This document shows, in pieces, positions 17,950 through 26,361 of a stretch of DNA of 64,000 nucleotides. Source of the stretch: Saprospiraceae bacterium (GTDB taxonomy: Bacteria > Bacteroidota > Bacteroidia > Chitinophagales > Saprospiraceae); NCBI GenBank assembly GCA_022448945.1, contig JAKVCV010000012.1:71268-135267 (forward strand). Direction: 5' to 3'. A program made the translations under genes and the position numbers. Under the pieces are notes generated by a model, which made no database searches, was not told the origin of the DNA, and saw only the letters and a list, made by a program, of their open reading frames with translations. Each line of letters begins with the position of its first letter. Within the stretch, counting starts at the first letter, position 1.

Positions 17950-18591
17950 ATGAAAATGAGTACAAAATCTAAAGTACAGATCTCAAAATTCAGGGAAGAA
18001 CATCTTTTTCAGGCAAAAGACATTCTGGATAGCCAATTTGGTTATGACTATTTAACAATATGTGACATCAAAAAATACCTTGATATTAATTCCTTAGGCC
18101 TAGTTGCTATAGATGGAGATACAGTACTTGGACTAACGCTGATTAAACTGGGAACATTAAGGGAAATTAAAAATCACTTTCTAAAAGGTAAGAATTGGTT
18201 CAAATCTCGGTTTATTGATTTGGAGCCTATCGCACTACGTAAACACCTTGCAGTACTACCTGGTATGGAAGGTAAAGGAATCGGAAAAGAATTGGTCGTT
18301 AATGGCATGAAAATACTTGAAAAACACGCAAGATCGATCATTTCCATTGTATGGGAAGAAAGTGCTGGTAAATCTGTAGGGAAAATTCTACGTTCATGTG
18401 GCTCAATGCCAATACACACACTAGAAAATTACTGGAGTATGGAGAGTATTGAAAAACAATACCTATGCCCTAACTGCAAAAAACCTCCCTGCAGGTGTTC
18501 AGCTACTATATATGCAAAGATTATTGACAAAAAACCTAAAAGAAAAGAAAACACTATTCCTCCTCATCATAATGATTCCATTCTTCAATAA
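17950..18591 (+). CDS. GNAT-fold N-acetyltransferase with a C-terminal Cys cluster
   Basis: The protein has 213 residues. Residues about 10-165 form a GNAT domain: the acetyl-CoA loop is visible as LPGMEGKGIGKELVVNGMKI (104-123), followed by a VWEESAGKSVGKILRSCG strand-helix block. The C-terminal part is unusual. YLCPNCKKPPCRCSA places C173, C176, C181 and C183 in a compact C-x2-C-x4-C-x-C pattern, which could hold Zn. A basic tail (KKPKRKEN) follows. The substrate is unknown. Its end overlaps by 38 bases the end of the convergent gene at 18554, so both are read through each other's terminus. An ATG two codons in (17956) is an alternative start. Confidence 0.75.
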   Translation: MKMSTKSKVQISKFREEHLFQAKDILDSQFGYDYLTICDIKKYLDINSLGLVAIDGDTVLGLTLIKLGTLREIKNHFLKGKNWFKSRFIDLEPIALRKHLAVLPGMEGKGIGKELVVNGMKILEKHARSIISIVWEESAGKSVGKILRSCGSMPIHTLENYWSMESIEKQYLCPNCKKPPCRCSATIYAKIIDKKPKRKENTIPPHHNDSILQ

Positions 18592-19456
18592 ATTCTGCTT
18601 CTACTTCCTTGAATTCTTCAAAAGAAGGGAAAACAAGCTCAGGGGGCTCTTCACCCTTATTTATATGCTCTAAACTATTAAAATGATGTAGTTTTGTCTG
18701 ATCATCACTAAAATCTTCCTGTATTTCTTTATCAGTAAGCCTAGAAGAGGTGACAAATAACATCTTCATAGCTTTAACATAATAAACACTATAATTTGCT
18801 TCCCCTAATTGTTTACAAAAACGAACCATCATCTGCCCCGGACAAAAACTACATTCATATCCATCATTTCCGATTTGCTGAAAAAATCCATGTGCAAGAT
18901 CATCTTCACCTATAAACTGAAACTCCTCAAAAACTTTAAAATGTGCCTTTATTCTTTGATTCAAATAACTATAGTCAGGTATTTCTGAATCTTTACAACT
19001 AATAGAAGAACGTAAAAAATACCCCCCTTGCTGTACATTAGGGAGCAACTCCATATTTGAAATAGCTGCTAGTATTCTATTGTAATTCCTAAACACCACA
19101 AAATCAAAAAATCCAGGCGTAACATTTTCGGGTAATTCAATATTAAAACCTTCCTTATATACGTCTATATCTATGGTTGTTAATCTCTTTTTTATTCTTG
19201 AAAATTCAATCTCAACCGTATACCCGAAAATATCTTTACCACTTTCAAACTTAATACAATAGCTAGTCTCATGTCTTGAATATCCATTTTCTACAATATC
19301 ATCAAACAATGCTTGTTTAAGATCCTTTTTAGCTGTTTTGTGAGATTCGTTATCTATCGATTTTTCAATGGATTTAAAATCTAGCGTAGGTTTCTTTTTT
19401 AAATATATAATGAGCAGAATAATAAGGCCTACTGTTATTACAATAAAGGGGACCAT
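18554..19456 (-). CDS. Unknown membrane-anchored protein
   Basis: The protein has 300 residues. A single hydrophobic helix (about 4-23, FIVITVGLIILLIIYL) is followed by a basic stop-transfer segment, so the rest is probably cytoplasmic. The soluble part is mixed alpha/beta with no family that I recognise. It contains Cys residues in CSFCPGQMMVRFC (about 200-212), a hydrophobic core around VVFRNYNRILAAISNMELLP and a strongly acidic end (EFIEEWNHYDEEE). It might form a Zn or disulfide site through the CxxC, but this is speculation. Its stop lies inside the GNAT gene (38-base convergent overlap). Confidence 0.6.
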   Translation of the reverse strand: MVPFIVITVGLIILLIIYLKKKPTLDFKSIEKSIDNESHKTAKKDLKQALFDDIVENGYSRHETSYCIKFESGKDIFGYTVEIEFSRIKKRLTTIDIDVYKEGFNIELPENVTPGFFDFVVFRNYNRILAAISNMELLPNVQQGGYFLRSSISCKDSEIPDYSYLNQRIKAHFKVFEEFQFIGEDDLAHGFFQQIGNDGYECSFCPGQMMVRFCKQLGEANYSVYYVKAMKMLFVTSSRLTDKEIQEDFSDDQTKLHHFNSLEHINKGEEPPELVFPSFEEFKEVEAEFIEEWNHYDEEE

Positions 19457-19573
19457 AAGGCTTCTTCAAGTTTATTAGTTTAAGAATTTGGTAATCATGA
19501 AAAAACGAATATACAATCGTTTTTTAAATTTGAAAGGCCTTCAGGAGAATTTTATTATATAGGAAAATGATCC

Positions 19574-20227
19574 TTAGAACCTATATAGTTTATATCCAAA
19601 AACTAAAGAATATGTCAAGTCGATAAAACCATATAAACTATGTACATTAAAAGCAAAGTCCAGACCGATAGAACATCTTTTAATACAATATTTAACATTA
19701 GTAAAAACCTTTAAAGTCGTAAGCGATGAAAGGAAGGGTAAAATACGGAAATTTAAACCAGTATTAAGGTTTAATTCAATCAGACTATGATCTTTAACTT
19801 TATAAACTGAACTAAAACCTAATGCAGCTGGCGACAATTGATAGATGAATCCTGAATTAGTTGAAAAACTAAAGTCTAAAATAACTCCTGTTACTTGCAT
19901 TCCAAACCTAAATCGCTGATTATCTCCAAAATAAAATTTACCTCCAAACATTATAGTAGCACCAAATGCAGGAATCAACTCCGTTTTAAAATAATAATTT
20001 TGACCATTATTGCATGGTGAAGGGTTAAAAATATTATGGGGTGATGGGTTACAATAATAAATAACTGATTCTTCTCTTAAAGTTACAGAGTGGTTAACAT
20101 CAAAAAACATATAATCCCCTAATAATATATCGGAAGATGTTGAATTTGGAAAAAGGGAATTATTGTCTATTTGCCCATATCCACAAAATGGAAATAATAA
20201 TATTAAACAGGGGATTACTAAACACAT
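19574..20227 (-). CDS. Predicted exported outer-membrane-type beta protein, unknown
   Basis: The start was set at the ATG at 20227 because it opens a clear signal peptide, MCLVIPCLILLFPFCGYGQ. The frame stays open to an ATG at 20368, which overlaps the upstream stop as ATGA and could couple translation. That longer version would bury the signal peptide 47 residues inside, so it is less likely. The mature chain of about 200 residues has alternating strands with Gly and aromatic residues (FGATIMFGGKFYFGDNQRFR, GMQVTGVILDFSFSTNSG, LNLNTGLNFRILPFL) and ends in FGYKLYRF. The aromatic terminal residue is typical of outer-membrane barrels. The family is not recognised. It follows the esterase gene closely. 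Confidence 0.55.
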   Translation of the reverse strand: MCLVIPCLILLFPFCGYGQIDNNSLFPNSTSSDILLGDYMFFDVNHSVTLREESVIYYCNPSPHNIFNPSPCNNGQNYYFKTELIPAFGATIMFGGKFYFGDNQRFRFGMQVTGVILDFSFSTNSGFIYQLSPAALGFSSVYKVKDHSLIELNLNTGLNFRILPFLSSLTTLKVFTNVKYCIKRCSIGLDFAFNVHSLYGFIDLTYSLVFGYKLYRF

Positions 20228-20364
20228 TATATGATGATTTATTAAACTAATATAACTAAAATCAATACATACAAAAGACGAAAACACTAACTTTAAAGTT
20301 GTAAAGAACTTTAATTTTAACTTTCTTAATAAGTTCGAGTAGACTAAATAAAATGCATAAATTA

Positions 20365-21240
20365 TCAATACTTACTAAAAAATTCCCATATTACGGAACT
20401 GGCATTATAGCTAACACCCAATGCTGGCAAAGGCCAGGCATGGCCCCAATTGTTAAGACGATAAAACCAGACTTCGTGGTTGTTAATTCCATTACGATGA
20501 TAAAAAGCCGTTGTTCTTTGAGGAATAAATAGTGTATCAACAGTAGTACAATTGTTTTTGACCGCCCAATAATTCACTATATCTGATACTTTAGGAGCTC
20601 CACCCCATCCACTCGTAGTATCCATAGTCCCATCAATAGGAACAATATTGTCATCAACACCATGAATATGTAGGATAGGGACAGGATTTAAAGAATCACA
20701 ATTATTCCAATCATATAGGCTCATAGTACCAGTTACAGAAGCTACTGCCCTGAAAACATGAGGAACTTCACAGGCAAGCGTATAACTCATGAACCCACCA
20801 TTTGACATGCCACAAGAAAAGGTTCTTTGAGAATCTAAAAGATGTTGAGTTTGTAAGCTTTTAGCAAGACTACACAAAAAATCAATATCATCTGTTGTAC
20901 TTATATTTAAGTTGGCATTCCAATGACTAGTATTTGAATTATCCTTAGTACCCTGTGGATAGCATACAGCAAAACCATTTGTATCTGCAACAGAATTCAT
21001 ATCATATGAAAAATTAGTAACTTCAGAATTACCAGAATAACCATGTAATACAAAAACCAATGGAGCATTTAATGGTAGATTATGAGGCTTATATAAGATA
21101 TATGAACGATCTACTCCATTATGGTTGAATACCAAACGATGGACAATACCTGTATCATTTTTGTCACAGGAAACATAAAGGATTAAAACAAAACAAGCTA
21201 ATAAAACACAAAACAAGGACTTCTCTTTAAATAAAAACAT
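20365..21240 (-). CDS. Lipoprotein esterase of the PHB depolymerase/feruloyl esterase (LpqC) family
   Basis: The protein has 291 residues. The signal ends in a lipobox with Cys25 (LYVSC), so it should be lipid-anchored. The alpha/beta-hydrolase motifs are visible: PLVFVLHGYSGN (oxyanion HG), the nucleophile elbow GMSNGG with S146, the acid D196/D197 in HGVDDNIVP and the His H267 in NNWGHAWP. The W-G-H-x-W-P ending is characteristic of the LpqC/poly(3-hydroxybutyrate) depolymerase-like esterases, which cleave ester bonds in polyesters or plant phenolic esters. The substrate cannot be decided. The downstream gene begins after it with at most a 4-base overlap or a 137-base gap, depending on the start chosen there. 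Confidence 0.85.
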   Translation of the reverse strand: MFLFKEKSLFCVLLACFVLILYVSCDKNDTGIVHRLVFNHNGVDRSYILYKPHNLPLNAPLVFVLHGYSGNSEVTNFSYDMNSVADTNGFAVCYPQGTKDNSNTSHWNANLNISTTDDIDFLCSLAKSLQTQHLLDSQRTFSCGMSNGGFMSYTLACEVPHVFRAVASVTGTMSLYDWNNCDSLNPVPILHIHGVDDNIVPIDGTMDTTSGWGGAPKVSDIVNYWAVKNNCTTVDTLFIPQRTTAFYHRNGINNHEVWFYRLNNWGHAWPLPALGVSYNASSVIWEFFSKY

Positions 21241-21406
21241 ATGTTATAATTTTAATTGTAATAACATCAAATTTATAAATTTCGGAAAAAATAAAATTAG
21301 AATTTTGAGATAAAAAATGACAAAAATGAGACCAAAATCGATAATTAGTTAATTAATACGATTTAAGAACTTAATTTATAGAGAAAGATGAATAGAATTA
21401 ATCTTT

Positions 21407-22315
21407 CTAAACTAAATCCTCTAAAGCCTTGTATAAATGAGGGAATTTAAATTCAAATCCTTCCTGTTCAAGCCTTTCTGACTTTACGTATCTACCATAT
21501 AGAACAAGCTCAGGATCTGTCCTAAAAACAAATTTAGATCCCAGTCGTACTAAAAACTCTGGTGTAGGAATACCAAATGGGAACTTCATGGTTTTCCTTA
21601 AAGTCTGCATAAATTCTTTATTGGAAACAGGATTTGGTGCACTGGCAATATAAAAACCATTAAAATTTTCATTTTGTATAGCCTGCCAGATTATTTCATT
21701 CATATCATGTTCGTGAATCCAGCTAATCCCCTGTTTACCATGTGCAACTTTGCCCCCAGCTCCCAGTTTCACTATTCTTTTCAAAGTACTTAGAGCTCCT
21801 CCGTTTTTTCCAATGACAAAGCTTGTTCGTAATCTTACACCCCTAATATGTGCAGGTTTTGTGTCCAAAAAAGCTTTTTCCCAAGCTTTACCTACAATAG
21901 GTGCAAGACCATATCCTGTAGAGGAATCTTCTGTACAAAATTGACTAGGCGGATCTCCGTAAATATGTGCAGTAGACATTTGGACCCATACAGGTGGTGG
22001 TTCATCAATTTCTGATAAAGCTTTTCCAATTATTTTTGTAGAATCAACTCTTGAACGAAGAATCACATCACAATTATCAGGTGTTTTGATACAATCAACT
22101 GTTCTTCCAGCTAAATTCACAACCGCTTTTGCACCATTTAATTCATTGACCCAATTACCCAAAGAGATAGCATCCCATTTAACAAAATCACATTCAATTT
22201 TGGCAGCAGGAGTATTGCGAGCAACCAATACAGGTTTTATTCCTCTTTCTATCAGATGATTCGCTAAACTTAGACCAATAAATCCTGTTCCTCCGAAGAT
22301 AATTACTTTTTCCAT
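21407..22315 (-). CDS. TIGR01777-family sugar epimerase-like NAD(P)-binding protein
   Basis: The protein has 302 residues, the family's length. The N-terminal dinucleotide site is GGTGFIG (8-14). Later blocks are VVNLAGRTVDCIKTP, LRSRVDSTKIIGKAL, STAHIYGDP (with the Tyr of the short-chain fold), VRLRTSFVIGKNGGALSTL, and KQGISWIHEHDMNEII near residue 200, followed by the C-terminal DUF1731-like block with LVLYGRYVKSERLEQEGFEF. This is the YfcH/SDR39U1 group of atypical extended SDRs. Its physiological substrate is unknown; proximity gives no pathway. Confidence 0.9.
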   Translation of the reverse strand: MEKVIIFGGTGFIGLSLANHLIERGIKPVLVARNTPAAKIECDFVKWDAISLGNWVNELNGAKAVVNLAGRTVDCIKTPDNCDVILRSRVDSTKIIGKALSEIDEPPPVWVQMSTAHIYGDPPSQFCTEDSSTGYGLAPIVGKAWEKAFLDTKPAHIRGVRLRTSFVIGKNGGALSTLKRIVKLGAGGKVAHGKQGISWIHEHDMNEIIWQAIQNENFNGFYIASAPNPVSNKEFMQTLRKTMKFPFGIPTPEFLVRLGSKFVFRTDPELVLYGRYVKSERLEQEGFEFKFPHLYKALEDLV

Positions 22316-22357
22316 CCGTTAAATACATTTTAAGGATCTTATAGCTAAATGTAAAAG

Positions 22358-22861
22358 CTAGGATACAACTCTTGCCCAAGCTATTCTTAAAGCAAAAACA
22401 ATAACCACAAAGAAAAGTATCAGATAGCTTATTTTTCCGATAAAAAAGACACCGAAAAACATTCTTTGCAATACATAGGTAAGAATTAAACTTATTGCCA
22501 ATAATATAAACAACCCTGACAACCGTTCAAACCCAGGTATTTTATCAAAAGACACCGTCTTATTAATAATAGCTAATGTAAGAAGCATTGCAGCAGGAGG
22601 AATGAAATAAGTCACCAGATCCAATTTTAATATGTTTTGATGCAAACTAAAAACACTATAAAAAATAAGAATTATAGACAATAGTCCTGGCACTGAGACC
22701 CCATAAATTATTATCGAATATAAATACGTGAAAGGTGCCTTAAAGTTTTTATTACTAATAAAAAGCAAGCCTATCAAGGAAAGCCCTATCATAACTCCTA
22801 AATACTGTAAAACAATATAAGGGTAATTACTAATTATTCTAATGATATTTTCTATAGTCAT
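22358..22861 (-). CDS. Unknown integral membrane protein (167 residues)
   Basis: Five hydrophobic segments can be drawn, at about 17-35, 44-72, 84-99, 113-131 and 143-162. There is no charged catalytic motif. A short basic C-terminus (RIAWARVVS) suggests a cytoplasmic end. No family was recognised. It lies 42 bases downstream-to-upstream next to the epimerase on the same strand (this gene first), so they may share a transcript. Confidence 0.6.
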   Translation of the reverse strand: MTIENIIRIISNYPYIVLQYLGVMIGLSLIGLLFISNKNFKAPFTYLYSIIIYGVSVPGLLSIILIFYSVFSLHQNILKLDLVTYFIPPAAMLLTLAIINKTVSFDKIPGFERLSGLFILLAISLILTYVLQRMFFGVFFIGKISYLILFFVVIVFALRIAWARVVS

Positions 22862-22992
22862 ATATAGTTCTTTTAATTAAAGTTAAACAAACTAAATTGT
22901 TAATAGAATCTGTTACAATAATAATTAAAATTTCTTTGGTTTAGGTGACCCGACAAAGTATATTTAGAAAGAATTAATTGGTTATAATTATA

Positions 22993-23556
22993 TTAAGATA
23001 CTATAATTAGAACAATAAAAGTTAAAAGAAAAAAAACTGCAAAAGTTTTATGTATAATTTTATTATTTAGAAATGCAAGACTTATAAAAATAATAGAATA
23101 AATAAGTGGAAAGATATTATACCTTAAAATAACTGCCAGTGAAAAATTAGTTGCTAAAATTGTATGGCCAATAAACATCATTAGAAATTGTATTGCTAAT
23201 AAAAGAAAAAATATTTTTTTGTATTTATAATATTCTAACTCAAGGTCATTATTTTCTAATTCATGGAAACGATTGAAAAAAATATAATAAGTTAAATAGA
23301 ATAATGCAGACTGAAATGTTAAAAAAAAGAAATGACCTATTACCCACACTTCTCTTGTACCATAATAAGCATATATAGTGATCCAAAATCCGGCTGATAA
23401 ACATATTAAATAAATTGCCCATATCCACCATACCCAATAATGCTTAATTTTTTTCCAATTTTGTATATATTCTGCAATACATGACAAAGAATGCGCTAGT
23501 GATAATCCGTAGATTAAAGCTATAAACTTGATGATATATGAGAATGATATTTCCAT
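22993..23556 (-). CDS. Unknown integral membrane protein (187 residues)
   Basis: About six hydrophobic helices are visible (7-25, 42-64, 70-93, 112-134, 139-161, 166-186), with aromatic-rich loops such as HYWVWWIWAIYLI and a charged loop ELENNDLELEYYKYKK in the middle. No family was recognised. It is separated from its neighbours by gaps of 131 and 210 bases, and the upstream side holds the terminator of the lipoprotein gene, so it probably has its own promoter. Coding is supported by the long open frame with a sensible helix pattern. Confidence 0.55.
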   Translation of the reverse strand: MEISFSYIIKFIALIYGLSLAHSLSCIAEYIQNWKKIKHYWVWWIWAIYLICLSAGFWITIYAYYGTREVWVIGHFFFLTFQSALFYLTYYIFFNRFHELENNDLELEYYKYKKIFFLLLAIQFLMMFIGHTILATNFSLAVILRYNIFPLIYSIIFISLAFLNNKIIHKTFAVFFLLTFIVLIIVS

Positions 23557-23701
23557 TAATCTAACAAAACAATAAGTAATATGTTATTAATTTATTCCTA
23601 GTAGGCATAATGTTTTATTCAAAAGAGCAATAATTATTGATTTGAACATATAAAATAAAAGAAAATAAATTGATGGGAATAAATGAATATAGTAATTTCA
23701 A

Positions 23702-23732
23702 AAATAGAGCACCAAAATATGATGCTCTATTT
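23702..23732 (-). terminator. Terminator of the lipoprotein gene
   Basis: A perfect 10-base inverted repeat (AAATAGAGCA and TGCTCTATTT, 23702-23711 and 23723-23732) with an 11-base loop lies 35 bases beyond the stop at 23767. On the minus strand it ends in ATTTTTG. Confidence 0.75.
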
Positions 23733-23766
23733 AATAGTTTTTTATAAAATAATGTTGACGCTTAAA

Positions 23767-24303
23767 TTAATCCTCCTCTAATTCAACTACTGTGGTATCT
23801 TGTGGATTTTCAACAAGTATTGAATCGTTGCTACTTTCGAGCTCCTCAGATTCCATTCCTTCTGATGCCATAAAATATAAATTCATCAAAATTGAAGCAG
23901 CTCGATAACTATTCGAGTTGTTAGGCTCAATCATAATTCCGGTAGCTTCATTTCCTTTCATTAGTTCACCATTTTCAGACCACTTCATTGTCACTCCAGT
24001 ACCAAAATCTATCTCTCCAGATTCACTTACATTTCCTATATTTTCTCCATCTTCAGTAACCAACATTCCTTCCCCATTCAATTTAATACGAACTTTCCCT
24101 TCGTCATCAAGCAATTCATAATTTTCATTTAAAGTAACTTTTACATCTTCTTCGGTTGGAAATGTAATTGTACCATCATCCCCCATTGACATAATAGTTG
24201 TACCTTCATTATTTTTGACATCAAAAGCTGAAAATTTACTTTTTTTTGAATCACTACATGATACCAAGAACATTAAAAATGAGAAATACAATAGAATTTT
24301 CAT
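23767..24303 (-). CDS. Acidic lipoprotein of unknown function
   Basis: The protein has 178 residues and a clear lipoprotein signal with Cys16 (MKILLYFSFLMFLVSC). The mature part is strongly acidic and is built of short strands with a D-G-x-I/E-G-x rhythm (DDGTITFPTEED, DDEGKVRIKLNGEG, VTEDGENIGNVSESGEIDFG, KWSENGELMKGNEATG). This suggests a small beta-rich protein made of imperfect repeats of about 20 residues. The C-terminus is a disordered acidic tail (SEELESSNDSILVEN, VVELEED). No family was recognised. It has its own terminator and is divergent from the repeat protein at 24688. Confidence 0.7.
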   Translation of the reverse strand: MKILLYFSFLMFLVSCSDSKKSKFSAFDVKNNEGTTIMSMGDDGTITFPTEEDVKVTLNENYELLDDEGKVRIKLNGEGMLVTEDGENIGNVSESGEIDFGTGVTMKWSENGELMKGNEATGIMIEPNNSNSYRAASILMNLYFMASEGMESEELESSNDSILVENPQDTTVVELEED

Positions 24304-24687
24304 AAGTTATAATTTAAGTGTTTTTAGATACTCTTAGCTTTATTGATTAATATAAGTAGCAAGAGATTACATAATGTAAGGCAATTTAAACTTTCTTGAA
24401 ACAAATTACAATTTTTAACTATATAATTATTGATGAATATACAGCAACTCAACTTAAACTAATTATCAAAGCAACCAATTATTATAGTATAGAATAACAA
24501 AATATAAGATTATCTTAAAATAAATTTCTAGGCAATAAAATTTGGTTTTTTACGTCATATATAGTAGATTTGTTATTCGTTATTGGCATACTATAAAATA
24601 ACCCCATCGTAGACACACAATTTCACGATAACGTTTAAGAAACTCCCATTAATTTAGAATTATTTACAACCTAATATTCGAAAAATA
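24304..24687. other. Divergent intergenic region, 384 bases
   Basis: It lies between two outward-reading genes. The right part holds a good promoter for the plus-strand gene (24541-24572). No promoter of the right form was found for the minus-strand lipoprotein, and no RNA gene was seen. Confidence 0.4.
24541..24572 (+). promoter_or_regulatory. Bacteroidota-type promoter for the repeat protein gene
   Basis: TTTG at 24541-24544 and TAGATTTG at 24565-24572 are 20 bases apart, close to the standard 19. The predicted start of transcription is near 24580, giving a leader of about 108 bases. Confidence 0.55.
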
Positions 24688-25167
24688 ATGAAATATCTTT
24701 CTTGTGTCACGATTTTCTTTTTATTAATAAATTACATATATTCACAAAAACAAATCGCATCAAATTTAAACACCTTGGAAGGTATGGAATTTGAGGTGGA
24801 TTGGGATCATTTTGAAGGAAATGCCTTTGAAGTAGACTGGGATCATTTTGAAGGAAGTGCCTTTGAAGTAGACTGGACAAATTTTGAAACTGAAACAATA
24901 AATACTGCGTCTTACAACTGGTCTTTTCTTACAGATCAAAGAAACAAAGCTTTATATATAGATTTTGAAGCCTTAGGAGGAAAAATGAATCGTTTAGTAG
25001 TGACTTCTGACAAAAATAAGATTGTAATTGAAGATAATCATCTTTTTGACCTTCCTTTTAACACAATTTATGAGATAGATTTGGATAAATTAAAAAGAGG
25101 TAGTTATTTTGTAGAGTTGTATACCCATAATCACAAAATTATTCGAAAAGAGATAACGATTCTTTAA
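24688..25167 (+). CDS. Secreted protein with a 12-residue tandem repeat
   Basis: The protein has 159 residues. The signal peptide is about 1-20 (CVTIFFLLINYIYSQ). Residues 35-67 are two and a half copies of a 12-residue unit, FEVDWDHFEGNA, FEVDWDHFEGSA and FEVDWTNFE, rich in acidic and aromatic residues. The C-terminal 85 residues (YIDFEALGGKMNRLVVTSD to GSYFVELYTHNHKIIRKEIT) resemble the fold of a T9SS sorting domain, with the late G-S-Y-F-V strand and basic end. They lack the P-N-P motif, so the export route is open. The gene has a good promoter upstream and is followed after 20 bases by the HU-SPOR gene, so the two may be co-transcribed. Confidence 0.75.
   Translation: MKYLSCVTIFFLLINYIYSQKQIASNLNTLEGMEFEVDWDHFEGNAFEVDWDHFEGSAFEVDWTNFETETINTASYNWSFLTDQRNKALYIDFEALGGKMNRLVVTSDKNKIVIEDNHLFDLPFNTIYEIDLDKLKRGSYFVELYTHNHKIIRKEITIL
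24790..24888 (+). repeat. In-frame 36-base tandem repeat
   Basis: Three units with a 36-base period encode the 12-residue repeat in the secreted protein. Units 1 and 2 differ at only a few, mostly silent, positions; unit 3 diverges after EVDW. The near identity at DNA level points to recent duplication or slippage. Confidence 0.85.
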
Positions 25168-25187
25168 TTATTAGAAACCCCAATAAG

Positions 25188-26168
25188 TTGGACCTATCCC
25201 TTCATATCGAACAATTATTGTATAACAATGATTGTGTAATAATACCAGATATTGGCGGTTTTATCGTCAACTACACATCTGCATCTATTGATCTAGTTGA
25301 TCAACAAGTATATCCACCTAAAAAGACTGTATCATTCAACCCCAAATTAGTTAACAATGATGGATTACTTGCAAGTGAAATTGTTGAACATCAGCATTTA
25401 ACTTTCAAGCAGGCAAATCAAGCCGTTAAAGAATACTGTGAACAGATTGAAAACGATCTGAATAACAATAAAACTATTCATTTCAATAATATTGGTAGAC
25501 TATACTTCAATAAAGACTCCAAACTTGAGTTTATACCAGCAAACACCAATTTTCTACGTGATGCATTTGGTTTACCGGAACTTGAATGTTCTCCAATCCT
25601 ACGAAATAAAAACTATCTGAAAACAGCAGAAAATAATAAAAATATAAAACCAACTGTTGTTAAAAAACAAACCAGCATTGTTGACCTGCTTATCAACTCC
25701 AAAATGATAGGAGCTGCTGCTATACTTATTTTAGTATTATCCACACCCTATATTTACAATGCCCTATTCACTGGAATGGCGAATAACAATAACAACATTA
25801 CAATGATTGATAGTAACAGCACATCACATGCATCGCTATTACCAAGCTCAACTGTTACTCTCTCAGATTCTCATAAAGTAATGTCTGAGGTTGCTGAGGA
25901 AGAAATTGAACCTGAAATTCCTATTGAGGAACCAACAGTTCAAGAAAACCTCAAGGATTATGTTATAGTATTAGGGGCATTTAGTAAGCAAAAAAATGTA
26001 GACCGATTATCAAAAAAATTAAAAGCCGACAATTTACTAGTTGATATTTCGCTAAAAAATGGTCTAACAAGAGTTGGTGTACAAATTACCTGTACAAAAG
26101 ACGAACTAAAAACCCAACTAGAATTTGTGAGAGCAAATTATAATAAGAAAGCCTGGTTGGTTCAATAA
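25188..26168 (+). CDS. HU/CCDC81-like and SPOR-domain membrane protein
   Basis: The protein has 326 residues. It begins at a TTG, because no ATG is available and the family's domain starts at the first residues (LSLHIEQLLYNNDCVIIPDI). Residues about 3-130 are the two HU-like domains of the bacterial CCDC81 family (PDIGGFIVNYTSA, KTVSFNPKLVNNDGLLA, GRLYFNKDSKLEF). A transmembrane helix lies near 174-193 (AAAILILVLSTPYIYNALF). A low-complexity acidic linker (EVAEEEIEPEIPIEEP) is followed by a SPOR domain at about 256-326 (DYVIVLGAFSKQKNVDRL). SPOR domains bind denuded peptidoglycan at division sites. The pairing suggests a link between a cytoplasmic HU-like unit and the cell wall. It is typical of Bacteroidota. 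Confidence 0.88.
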   Translation: MDLSLHIEQLLYNNDCVIIPDIGGFIVNYTSASIDLVDQQVYPPKKTVSFNPKLVNNDGLLASEIVEHQHLTFKQANQAVKEYCEQIENDLNNNKTIHFNNIGRLYFNKDSKLEFIPANTNFLRDAFGLPELECSPILRNKNYLKTAENNKNIKPTVVKKQTSIVDLLINSKMIGAAAILILVLSTPYIYNALFTGMANNNNNITMIDSNSTSHASLLPSSTVTLSDSHKVMSEVAEEEIEPEIPIEEPTVQENLKDYVIVLGAFSKQKNVDRLSKKLKADNLLVDISLKNGLTRVGVQITCTKDELKTQLEFVRANYNKKAWLVQ

Positions 26169-26361
26169 TTAGTTGTTTTTTTATTTCATATTTCTTCAGA
26201 TAATTATAGAAGACTATATTATCCATATTTTTATTGAATTGAACCGCAAAATAGGATTCCCATTACTATTAAATAAAAATGCCTTAAAAGTGCCATTGGA
26301 AAGATCTAACGATTATCTAGCAGATCAGTCATTTTTAAATTTCTCTTTAAAAAATTTACAT

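Noticed and set aside
20228..20368. Longer start at 20368 with an ATGA overlap for the outer-membrane-type protein
   Set aside because: The overlap is attractive, but it would place the signal peptide 47 residues inside the chain; kept only as an alternative.
21382..21408. Hairpin at the end of the epimerase gene as terminator
   Set aside because: The 8-base AT-rich stem includes the stop codon and has no T run.
24790..24888. CRISPR-like repeats
   Set aside because: The repeat is in frame, has no spacers and codes for a protein repeat.
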